In this document: piece by piece, positions 24,840 to 35,560 of the stretch
Position numbering within the stretch: position 1 is the first letter of the stretch
How the letters are laid out: the number at the start of each line of letters is the position of its first letter
From: Gymnogyps californianus
Lineage: Eukaryota; Chordata; Aves; Accipitriformes; Cathartidae
DNA length: 64,000 bases
Direction of reading: 5' to 3'
Assembly: GCF_018139145.2 (NCBI RefSeq)
Contig: NC_059473.1
Location: 66,198,707 to 66,262,706, forward strand
The notes under the pieces: model-generated
Told to the model about the DNA's origin: nothing
The model's input: only the letters and a program-made list of their open reading frames with translations
Databases searched by the model: none
Position numbers and translations under genes: made by a program

Positions 24840-25800
24840 CAAACCAACTGTGCAACACTAAACGCTCGCCGTGCTTAGCGCCAGGTATCTGGCAAGCCAG
24901 GAGCCACGCTGCCTCGGCTAGCCTTCGTCCATGGGGGCTTTGAGCCCTTGTTTTGTGAAGTGAGGATGACAGAAACTAGAGGAGCCCCGAGCAGCCCTCG
25001 ATGCGGCGCACGCAGCCCGGCTCTGGGCCGGGGGGCTGAAGGAAAGGGTTTGCGCTGCAAAAACCTGAGCTCTCACAGAGGTAAAGAGCATGCCATTTTT
25101 TATCTGGATGCCATTAAAACTTCCTCATTTGTGCAAGATGCAGTAGAGAGAATTGTATTTGTTTTAAGGATTGGAAATGCTGAGGACTGTGTGGCTGTAA
25201 CCCATCCTGCTTGCAGCCATCACCTGAAAACAGGCATGTAAGTATGCCCAGGAGTATCCCCCCGGGGCCCCAGAGACCACCAAGCACTTGGTTTCTTGGG
25301 GACTACTGGCATGTTATTTTGAATGCACAGGACAGCACTAAGGGGCTCTACAGGGAGGTTCAGGGATGGAGGTGGTGGGTCTGCAAACACGGGCCAGGGC
25401 CGGAGGGCCCTCAGCCAACCCGGGAATGGCTGTGGCTCACATGGGACTCTCGACTTCCCTGAAGGAAGATGAAGCGCTTGTCCCAAGACAAGCTCAGTGA
25501 CTTTGTTTCCATGGGAAAGAGCTTTGCACCGAATGAAGTCGTTTCTGGACGAGCCTGGAGCTGAAATGGAGTGTCCCGGCGAGGTGGGAGGTCTCCTGCC
25601 TCCAGGCAGCCTGCTGTCCCCCCAGCCCGGCAGCCACTGCCCTCCCAGCATGGAGACCGAGAGACACTGTGTGCTGGCAGGGAAAGGAGACGTCCAGCAG
25701 TGCTGGGTCCAGGGCAAGGAGATGCCCCAAGCACGCAGGGCAGCTCCCTTGTGTCACTGGGGCAAAGCCGAGCCAAAAGGGCCAGGTGCTGGGGGCCCTT
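24840..25800. other. GC/CpG-rich patch
   Basis: This interval is visibly richer in G+C and CpG than its surroundings. From 24860 to 25060 I count roughly seventeen CpG dinucleotides, including gcggcgcacg and gccggggggc, and GC-richness continues to about 25.8 kb. Such patches in birds can be promoter CpG islands, including those of long non-coding RNAs, or simply GC-rich repeat remnants. I see no known first exon, no TATA box placed to support a start, and no family match. The overlapping frames on both strands (25211-26000 +, 25220-25776 -) are of the kind GC-rich DNA produces by chance. Confidence 0.5.
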
Positions 25801-27741
25801 CCCTGAGGCTCCTGCTGTTTCTAACCTTACTCTCGTATTCCCTCTTTTCCCTGCTAAGTGCTCAGCCCTCCTTACTGTCAGCGATGACCATTACAAAACC
25901 GAGATGGAGCAGGACTCTCTCCAGTTGTCTGCCACATGACTTGCACCAGGCAATGGCTTTGTCAGTAAGGGCAGCAGGAGACTTGTTGTTTCTGTCATGA
26001 CAGACACTGGCAGGAGGGGTGCTCGGTGCCCCAGCATGTGCTTGAGGGCTGGCAAAGCACAGCTCTGCCTGCCTGCCTCTCCCTGAACCATAACAGGCGG
26101 GAGGGCGCAGAGGAAAGAGAAGAAATCCATGGGAGCAAACCTCAGGGACAAATGCGAAGTGCTGGGAAGTGTGGGCAAGAGCCAGAAATAAAAAACAGAC
26201 CAACAGTTTCCATATTGATGTTAAACTCCCAGCGATATACCTGTGTGACGCTTGGGATTTCCATGCTGGAACCTGGGACTTTGGCAGGAGGATTTCTCTG
26301 CTGGACCGGGCGGAAACTCAGCTGACATTTTCTACTAGCATCAGGAAGGGCCTTTGCAACGGAGAACTTCACTACCAGAGCTTTTTCATGTCTGCCGTCT
26401 TACTTTTCTGATAAAAAAAGTTTGTAACAACAATTTAAATTTCAGGATCTGATCTTTCATAACATAAATCAATGTCAATGCTTATTCATATTTTTTCTTA
26501 AATAACATCTGGCTGAAGTTAAGCGATTCTGGCAGAAGGATTCAGCATTGATGAAGTGGCATGTTGCCACTTCCAATGACTTTCAGTCCTGCTCTGTGCA
26601 GGCTGGGGGACATGAGAAAACACAGACGTGGCAGTTTAGCACAGTATTTCCTTACTAGCAAGCTCAACTGTCCTCTGTCCCTAAATCTTAATACACCTTT
26701 CAAAGTGTATGTCATGAGTCCCAGTCTTGCTTCTTGCCCGAGAGACATTTAAGGTCACTATGAGAACGATGGGTCTCAGTAACTCATTAAGAACAGTAAA
26801 TTAATAAATCTGTAAAACAGCCTGAAGACCATGATGGTGTCAAACAACTGCAGCCCTTTTATTTCCTGGCAGTTACCATACAGTGACATACTAGAGCTGC
26901 CTGCTGTCTCATGATTCATCTGTCATATCAGACTGGGGCAACCACCAGTAACCACTGGCCCCGCAATGGTGTCCCTGTAAACGTGTGTCCATCTCGCAGT
27001 GGAGACTGGCTGTGTCTGGCAGCAGCAGTAGCTGCAGGACATGTTGGCAACGCACCGTAGGTACCAGCTCATCCCCATCTGCAGTACTTGGTGGTGAGCC
27101 ACCAAATGGGGCATACTGTGCGTACCAAACCATATGTATGTATCTTTAGCTCTTTTAAGGTGTTTTGGTAGAATAAGTCGCTCTCTTTCCCCACTGTTCT
27201 CGTTCTTTCAACACCAGGTCCAGCCTGTCTGGTCCTGGTGGGGCCCTTCCTGGGTCCCTCAGCCAGAAGTGGAGTGGCCGCAGGCACTGCCTCCTCCCCT
27301 GGGGGAAAGCAGCTCCCTGGGGACACCTGAGAGAGACCTCTGAGGCCACACCACCCCCAGAGACCTCTGTCCCTTGCCACTAACACCAGAGAGAGTGTGT
27401 GGAGGGAAGGGTACATGTGTCTGAAATGTCCAGACTTTGGGGGATCAGCTGCTGTAAGGGGGCAAGCTGGTTCCTTAGTAGCTACATGGACTTTGGGACC
27501 ATGTTCAGTTCCTGCCTTAAAGCTGGTCACTGCTCCAGTAACTCACCTAAAGACTCTTAAATCTGAGTATGAACAAATTAAAAATAAAGTGTTTAAAAGA
27601 CATAGTATGAATTATTGGGGTTTACTGTAAAAAAAAGTGAAAGAGGTTTTTAATTTTTCCCCTGTGCTAGTGAGCACCTAAACAACACATTCTCCTAGAC
27701 CTTTAGTTGTCTAAGCTGTTTCAAAAGCTCAAAACCCAACT

Positions 27742-27766
27742 AAAACAAAACAAAACAAAACAAAAC
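27742..27766. repeat. (AAAAC)n microsatellite
   Basis: Five AAAAC units in tandem on the plus strand. This is a simple repeat with no attached element recognised. Confidence 0.9.
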
Positions 27767-28424
27767 CAATCTCAGAAAAACTGTTGAAGTGAATGAGATT
27801 TTTAATTTGAAAACTGAAAACAGAAAGTCTTACTCTCCGAAGACCACAGAATTGGAGCAAAACACAAAACACAAGGCGGAGGCATCCCACCATGACCATG
27901 GGGAGCCGGGGAGCCCCAGCTGCCGTGAGCACATTGTCTCCAAAGGCGTGGACTTTCTTCGCCAAGCTGGAGGAGCTCTTTTCCCAAGGGTCGGCAAATG
28001 TCCTAGAAATAGAGAGGAGGCATCAGGTGGAGAAAGGGACATACCTGGATGGGACTGCTGTGGCTTTATGCCATGAAAGAAAGCTTAGGTCTATATAAAA
28101 GACTGTATTTTAAATTAATGTATCATAGTGATCTCGTGTAATATCCCCTGGGTGGAACAAGGCAGGTCAGGGTTTTCCCATGGCTGCTCTCTCACCTGGC
28201 TCCAACGAGGTTGCATGGCAATCGCAGATGCTTCTCTGAGATCTTAGATGCCCTGATATCCCAGCTAACGATACCTGCAGTGTGTTAGGGTGCCGTACTT
28301 CCCAGCATACGCTAGAGAGTAGCCTTAGAGGGCACGCTACAATATTAGTTCATGAATGCCTTCAGACAGGTGAGGAAAGCCTCCCACTTCCCAGCCCAGT
28401 ATTTGGTTTAATAGATGCTGGGAG

Positions 28425-28490
28425 TGAGGCAGGGAGGAGAAGTGATTTACTGTGGGTTCAGAGTAAAAGAACTTGCAGGGCCAGGTAGAA
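28425..28490 (+). repeat. Possible MIR-like SINE fossil
   Basis: The run 'gaggcagggaggagaagtga' followed by 'tttactgtgggttcagagta' and 'cagggccaggtagaattg' follows the order of the MIR/tRNA-SINE core (GAGGCACAGAGAAGTGAAGTGACTTGCCCAAGGTCACACAG .. GCAGAGCCAGGAATTGAACC). It is very diverged and short, and it may be coincidence. Confidence 0.3.
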
Positions 28491-30984
28491 TTGCTTAAAA
28501 GGTTGTTTTGAATAAAATGTTAAATAAAAATATTGCTTTAAGTACCACTAGGCAAGATTAGCATCAAATATCATCAAAATGCCAAACAAACAGTAAGACG
28601 GTTTTATTAAATAGCAAATAGCAAAAGGAAATGTACCTTTCTCTGCACAGCAGGGAGGAAAAAAACCCGATCAATAGGGGACTAATGAAAGTATTGAACA
28701 ATTAAGTTGCCTCTGGCATTGCAAATGAGAGCTGTAGACAAGTGTACATATAAAACTCGATTTACAAGGTCAGAAGAGGACTCATGCACCATGCAAAGAA
28801 GTGGCATCAGATCACGCCTAAGAGATTAAGAATATTTTAACTGAACAAAGACTCCCAGCTGGAAAAAACTATGGAGAATCTATGTTTGTTTCTTGGTGTT
28901 TTCAGCATTTCTCCAAGGGAAGAGAGATCGTTCCCACAAAAGAAAAGTGTGAGCAGGTTTTCCTCGAAGGAAGGTTTCTGCTTCAGATTTTCATTTCAAA
29001 ATAATAACTGATGTCAAACAAACTTTATGGGATTTTTAGGACTTCTGCTAATTTTTGTTTTTTAATGTCTTGTTCTCTGTTTCACAGATGCTGCTAGGAC
29101 TGGAACTGCTGCATAGTTGTGTTAAACTGTTCCCAAAGTATTTTCAGCCCAAACAGAAACAGGAAACCCCAGTAATCATAAGGAAAACCTTGTTCTAATC
29201 CAGCCACAAGGTTTAGGTGCTTTTTTAGTTGCTTATCTAAACACCTGCTGTTATCTCTTAAGTGGTTTTTCCAGGATGACTTATCAATGGCAGTTGTGAT
29301 ATCCAGAGGCATGAGACCGTTGAATTTGTTTTAAACTTATTTTAAATATTAAGACAACACATCATGTGAACCAAAGTTCAAACATTTGTTCTCTTGCAAA
29401 TGAGATGTACGGTGTGGACTACGTCTAAATATACAAGAAAATTTTTGTCTGGATAGATCTGTTTCTCTGTCATTGTGGAAAAAGTAATCCTAAAGGTACA
29501 TTTTCAGATAGGTTTGTCCTGATGTAGAATAAACTCAAGACAATAAAACTATATTGACATATGCCAAAGATCTTCTCCAGTGCTGAGTTTTGCATTTGAA
29601 AATGAAGACTTAAATTGGATTCTTGCATCTGTTACTCTTGCCACATCCCTCAGAAAGCTGATGGGACCTTGAGTCTTTCAAGTTTGCTTTCCATAGTGCT
29701 AAAATAGCAGGCAGTGTTGCCACTATACTTAGCAGGTTCGGGATCAAGCCACGGGGTGAACTCTGGTTCTGTTTCTAGCACTAGCAGAAGGGAATGTGCT
29801 ATAACAGGCTCCTTGCAAGGATGTAACAACTTGCACATTAAAGAAATGGAATCTCTGAAGAGAAAATCAATCTAGTATTTGATGCTCAATATTTAGTCTA
29901 ACTTATGCAATATTATCATTGTAACTGAGTTTTAGAGATCACTGTAACTGAGATATGAAGCTTACACAGGAATGAAAATATTTCCTGCCTGAAAACTGGA
30001 ACAGAAGTCCAGATGGTGCGAAATGGCTTTAGCATGACAGAAAATTGAAAGCAGCTTTCTTTTTGAAGGCCAAAAATAATTTTTCTTGTATGAAACATTA
30101 TTACCTTCAGCATGTGGGTTTTTTCTTTTTGTTAAATCATCTCTGTCCCTCTCTCTCAGATCCTTATTTCCTACCCCTCAAATTGCCTAAATCTAAATGC
30201 AGTCAAGGGGAAACGAGTCTAGACCAAAGCTATTGTAAATGCTTGGAAAATCTCCCATCTTCTCCTTCCTACAATGAACTGCTGTCTGAGTTTGTGCCCT
30301 GGTTTCACCTGCACGAGCCTTGGCAGAAGGATGAAAGGGGAGGCCCATGCAATTTGACCTCCACCAGTATCTCTGTTTTCTCCCCTGAGGTGAGCATGGG
30401 GTCACCTCGCTTGGGAGCTTTCGTTAGCCAAACTATTCATCTGAAAGAGAAGAAATACTCTTTTTCTTTTTGGTTGCGAGGCCATGTATGGTCCAAGGTT
30501 CTTCTGGTTATTGCTGAATTGAGAAGGAGGTAGTTGCACATGAGCTCAACTATTTGAGCTTCTCATACAGCAAAATTAACTAATCCATGTCAGTTTTGTT
30601 AAACTCGTTATTATAAAGGATCTAACCCAGTTTTCACAGCACATTTTGACACAAGGACCGCTAAAACCTTTCTGTTGGAAGTGCACTGTACACTCAGTTA
30701 AGGCCACTGCAACAGGTGCCTGTTCTTACTACTTTCTGTCGAGCCTTTATCGGTAGTCTAACAAATCCAAAAAGTCCTGGAGTTGAAAGCAACTGATACA
30801 AATGAAAGGTGTGCTCATCTGCAGGCAGACGAGGTGCTAAGCCTGCAGTGTGGCTCCGCTTTTCCTCTGAAATTTCCCACAGCAATGCAGCAAAACAGAC
30901 ACGGTAAAGTCCGGCTACCAGACCATGAGTAATTTCTGCTTGACTCAGTCCTAGGATGGTTTGAAATGGCCAAACTGTACCACA

Positions 30985-31900
30985 TTGCTTAAAATTACCT
31001 CGGATCCCAAGGACTGGAAAATGGTAAACATGGCATCAATATTTAATAAGACCCCTAGGGAAATTTGGAGAATTACAGGGAGATAAATCTGCCTTATATA
31101 CTGAGTAGATTAATGGAAAAATATTAAAAAATAGATAAATATGTTATACAGGGAATGAATCAACATGGCTTTTAGAGTAAAATCTGTTGGAGTTATCTGA
31201 AGGTATCAACAAACATACAATTAAGGATGAGCTAATCACCAAATCATTTTAACAATGTCTCTCCTCAAAGTGCATTAAAGAAACGAAGCAATTATGAGTA
31301 TAAAATTAGTAGAGTAATAGGAAAGGGAATAGCTGTCCATAAATGTTTGTAAGTGATCATGAAAAGAATGTGAAGAATTAGGAGACACTTTTCGCCGATG
31401 ATACTGAATTATTCACCGTAGTCAAAGCTAAGCCCATCAAGAGCTGTAAAAAGATTTTGTTTTGTGAGAATACCAGTAAATAATGCAGTAGCTGAAGAAA
31501 TTCAATACTGATAAATACAAAATAATGCAAAACCCACCCTAATTACACATTCACAACAATGGTCTCTATATTAGCTATTACTACCCAGGAAAAAGGTCTT
31601 GCAATCACTGTGAATATTTCCCTGAAAATTTCTGCTTAGTTCAGGGCAGTGATCAAAAAGCTAAACTGAATGTTCGGAATTATTAGGAAAGAAATAGGGA
31701 ATATAAAAGAAAACATCATCATGCCAGACTGTATATGCCTCTGGAATGACAACGGTGTCTTCAGTTCTAGTCACGTCAGCCCAGAGGGCCTGTCCTAGAG
31801 CTAGAGAGGTATAACAATGGCCAACAAGGATAAAACCACAGAAATACAGAATGGTTCCCATATGAGAAGAACACACACTCCCAAATAAAAGAGAAATAGC
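30985..31900 (+). mobile_element. Ancient CR1/L3-like LINE fragment
   Basis: This is a heavily decayed reverse transcriptase region from an early amniote CR1/L3-type LINE. It is distinct from the avian CR1 copies elsewhere in the window. Recognisable blocks in correct order are 'gactggaaaatggtaaacat' and 'ggagaattacagggagataa' (WRIT/NYRPIN region), 'aatcaacatggcttt' (encoding NQHGF, 31158-31172), 'tcgccgatgatactgaatta' (encoding FADDTELF at 31391-31414, the catalytic motif C) and 'acagaatggttcccatatga' (31848-31867, the LE(R)-PYEE region). Many stops and indels separate them. Both ends are uncertain. Confidence 0.72.
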
Positions 31901-32299
31901 AAGTAGGTTATTTGTGTTAGTAAAGAGCTCTAAACTGAACTAAAAGAGGCAAAGGATGAAGGAGGATAATTCTCTGTGCCAGTGGTGGGAAAGATACTGC
32001 TGAAGCAGGAAAATTCCCTTGGGCTATGAAAGAGCGATCTGCACATCTTATCACCTCCAATAGGCTGTCCTGAATTTACCAAGTCTATGATCATATTTTT
32101 ATTCGTAATATGATCGCAGCTTGGTAATAATGTTTTTCCTGTATACGATCAAATGTATAGTACAGCAACTTTCCAAAGCCCAGGGAGTAAGGGTAGCAAA
32201 GCTCACAGCTTTTACAAACTAGCTGAATTAAAAACTTAAATAATTCCATATTTTGAAAGACAGAAACAGTTTTACAGTTGGGGCTTTCCTGAAGTGGAT
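31901..32299. other. Non-coding, possibly further LINE decay
   Basis: This lies between two ancient LINE pieces of opposite orientation. It may contain the eroded continuation of the upstream one, but I cannot align it convincingly. No gene is seen. Confidence 0.4.
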
Positions 32300-32560
32300 A
32301 TGGTTTCCATATCAATCCACAGTGGATTTCCCCTCCAAGTACTCATCCATTCGTCCCCCTGAGCCATGTAAAGATTTTCCATTAACAAGATCCATCTGCA
32401 ATAGATTCCACAGGTCAATTATCTGCTGCATGACAAACCCCTTCTTCTGTTTGTTTTGTGTCCTGCCAGCTTCTTCTGATGCCCTTTCCTGCTCACAGTA
32501 TATTGAAAGGATCCAGGCTGCCAAAGCACCAAATAATAATATGCACCCAGCCTGTTGCCA
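32300..32560 (-). mobile_element. Ancient amniote CR1 3'-region fragment
   Basis: The plus strand reads 'atagattccacaggtcaatt' then 'atctgctgcatgacaaaccc' and 'cttcttctgtttgttttgtg'. This follows the reverse complement of the C-terminal coding region of old amniote CR1s, encoding roughly 'KKYFFLCNQ..NLWNL' on the minus strand; the frame here reads QNKQKKGFVMQQIIDLWNLL. It is of the same broad age as the 30.99-31.90 kb fragment but in opposite orientation, so it is a separate insertion or the product of an inversion. Confidence 0.55.
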
Positions 32561-34929
32561 TGTATTTGAGAAGGACCATAATTTAAAAGAACATACATAG
32601 GAAGGAGCATAACAAAAAAGGAATATGAATAATACTTTCTCTTCAGTTAGCAGGTTTGTGCATTAAGAAGAACCAGACTCTTCTTCTAGCTATGGAAATG
32701 CTATTTCACCCCCAAACCAAGTGGAAAAACAAAAGTGTAATTTCATTTGTAATTACTATTCAGTAATTCAGGCAACATTTCTCCTGACCTAATAGCACGG
32801 TAAGAACATTTTCTTTCAAAATATGTCTTTATTTTCTGCAGCCACAAATCTACCACACATTAGCTATTTTGCCTAATGTATTGCATTTGACCCTCTGGTC
32901 TAGTTGAAATACATTTGCCCTGGGAGGGCGTAAATTATCCAAATTGCTTACCTGTGAGAAGGAGATCTTGCTAATGGCACTACATTCATGCCAGGCAGAA
33001 CCGCATGACTGCTCCACGGCTGGTGGCCATGGCCTCTTGGCCTCCCAGGTGGCAAGGATTTGCAGTGTTCCATTTAAAAAACAGAGCTGTCCGCCAGCTT
33101 GTTGCTGGGAACATCCTCCTTACCACAACAGCCAAACGTTTCTGATTCAGCATGGCAATAAAAGGACAGCTGTCGATCTCAGTATTTAAGTGCTTTGGGG
33201 AAGGCTTGCTACAGGATGCTGAGAACCATGGTGTAGTATGTGCTTTGCCATTCCCTGCGCACGCTACGGGTACAGATTCATAGCCGATAGCAGTAGGGCA
33301 TATGAGCAACCCAAGCCACTCAGCATTTTGCAGCCCACTTCTACTTCTGTGAGAGCTGGAACTATACCAAATAATACTCGATTCATTATTGTTAAATAGA
33401 ACTGAGTTTCTCTCTAGCTCATTAATTCACTTACGACTTCAACTGTCTTTTATTATCGTCTTCTTATGTCTCTTCTCTGCTTTTTGGAAATCATTTTCAT
33501 TTTTGGTAATCATCAGGCTGGTAATCAAAGCCTCCAGTTCCAGACACAAGCTCCCACTCACAAAATCCCTGAAGGGTTGATTGCTGGAAACTGGGAGGAT
33601 TTGCCAGGAAGAGAAACACTCAGCTGCCCCTGTTTAAGCAGCCACTGCTGGCTGCTCTTACAAGCCAGCAACATGGATCTTTGCTCTAACTCAGTTCTTA
33701 CGTTCACATGAGTAAAGTAGATGGGGAAAATTTCTGGTTTGAAATAACATGTTTATTCATGTAAAGTACAGTTTGATATGTGTAATACCTGTTAAGACAG
33801 GGGATAGAGTTCCTATTCTCATTTGGCTCTGAAATGCTATAGGAAGGGAAACAGTCAAAAACAGAAAAAAAAAATATTGAGTTTCTCTAATGTTTTGTTT
33901 GTTGTAAAAACTGGGCTGATTATTCTTGCATAATTTTATGCATCATGATTTTTGAGCCCATAAAAAGCAATAATGATGTGACTTGTGGAATGAATTTGTA
34001 AATATGTTCACAGGTTTACTTTGTCATTATTTTACTGTGTTTATCCCAGAGGCTCAGAACAAGAGTTTTAAAAGTATTCACTGTTGGCCTAAGTCTACTT
34101 TCATTTCTGTTAATGTGAATGTCCCATCCTAGGTATGTTTTTCCTGTAGACTGTTAGATGAATTTACCTCAGTTGGGTAGCAATGGCATTTTCAGTTTTT
34201 AAACACACTCTAAGTGTGTTTCTTTTGAAAGCTTCTTAATTTATTTGTATGATTTCCAGGGTATGTGTTGGTAGGATACGAAGTTTCTTTAATATTGAGG
34301 GAGTGTAACTTGGCTGCTGCAACATGTTCACACCAGACTGTGCTAGGTCTCTGTTGGGCTCGTGTTTATTTTTAAACTGGTCTTATACAAACCTACAAAT
34401 CTAAATAACACGGATAGTGAAGGATGAATTAAACAAAATAGCTGAACATGAGCATTTCCATGTGGCATAGCCTCCACCAGAGGAGCACTGCAAGATGGCT
34501 CCCAGGCAAACCAGAGAAAGGAAAAGATGACGTGCAATATGGAGATTTTATCTGTGTGTTCAGTGTCCATCTCCCTAGGTTTCCATTTGATTTTGGCCAT
34601 ATGCCTCCTGTGCCTCTGCGACTAACCTTCTGGGGCCAGCCATGGCTAAAGCAATCTTCTCTTTGGATTTCTCTAGAGTGAGAACAGGAGACAGGGTAAG
34701 AAAATGCAAAACATTATGGCGGAGCCAAGTGCTATGGGATTTCTTTCAAGAATAATGATTAACAGATGTTAGCTAACACCCTTCTGAAACCTCCTTGTTC
34801 TAATTCTTGCAAGGACCAGTTTGAGTCTGGAATATTAACAGTAACATTAATCCACTCATGCATAAGCTAATGTAGTATTTGGATGGAAATGTCTGCTGGT
34901 ATGGGGAACAACTCACATGACAACTGTGG
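32561..34929. other. Non-coding stretch, no gene seen
   Basis: Ordinary AT-rich sequence. No repeat family or gene was recognised. Open frames at 32944-33189 (+), 32986-33309 (-) and 34343-34681 (both strands) show no known content. Confidence 0.45.
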
Positions 34930-35560
34930 ACGTGGCTAGGTCACCAGTCGTGTTGTGGCTATGGGGGTTGATGTGGTGCAGGAAGGGCCAGCCGAGGCTG
35001 CGCAGAGCTTGCTGTGACCCACACGCCGGCACTGCCCCTGCCTGCCCGGGGTCCTGGCCGAACACACGCTGAGGCATGGCTGGCCTTCCTCAGTGCCAGT
35101 GCTTGCCCCTGCTCCTCCGGGGAGGAACAACACGGATGTCCAGCCAGGACTTGGCCCTGCTGCGTGGTACAGGCCACCTACAACCATGTCTTAGCTCCTC
35201 TTCCCTTTCTGTGAGTTCGCCTTTGGCTCACAGCAAAGCTAGGCCAGCCCCTGTAATGAGTCTCCCTCCAGCTGGGGGTTAGCTGCTCACCTACCCGGGA
35301 GCCAAGGTCCTGTGCTCTGACACGGCCCCTCTCTGCAACTCTGATTCAGGCTGCTGAGAAAGATGTGAGACATTGCGGCAGGAGGTCAGCAGTGCAAAAT
35401 TACCGTGCCGGGAGGTGCACCAGCGTTGGCGGAGGGGGTGGCAGGCAGCAGCTCAGCACCGGCGAGGCTCCGGTCCAGGGGACTGCGGAGACCGACCCCT
35501 CTCCTCCTGTTCAACGCCCGCCTGGCCAGCAGAGAGACGTTGGGGTGGGGAGCATGCTAA
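34930..35560. other. GC/CpG-rich patch
   Basis: This is a second GC-rich interval, with CpGs clustered at 35000-35070 (gctgcgcag, cacgccggc, cccggggtcc) and 35370-35540 (tgccgggagg, gcgttggcgg, accggcgagg). Frames overlap on both strands (34936-35187 -, 35014-35282 +, 35365-35697 +) with low-complexity, proline/glycine/serine-rich translations, as expected by chance in such DNA. It may be a small CpG island or a GC-rich repeat remnant; no gene was recognised. Confidence 0.45.

Larger units (their letters stand above)
25801..30984. other. Long non-coding stretch, no gene seen
   Basis: No gene is supported. It contains an (AAAAC)n microsatellite (27742-27766) and a possible MIR-like fossil (about 28425-28490). 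Frames at 26026-26325 (+), 27069-27530 (-) and 30045-30533 (+, 162 codons) show no domain or family resemblance and are treated as accidental. Confidence 0.45.

Noticed and set aside
25211..26000. Overlapping long frames on both strands in the GC-rich patch, considered as a gene
   Set aside because: GC-rich DNA has few stops; translations are Pro/Gly/Ser-rich without domains, and no strand is favoured.
30045..30533. Plus-strand open frame of 162 codons
   Set aside because: Low-information translation with no domain; no acceptor/donor pair or promoter was convincing.
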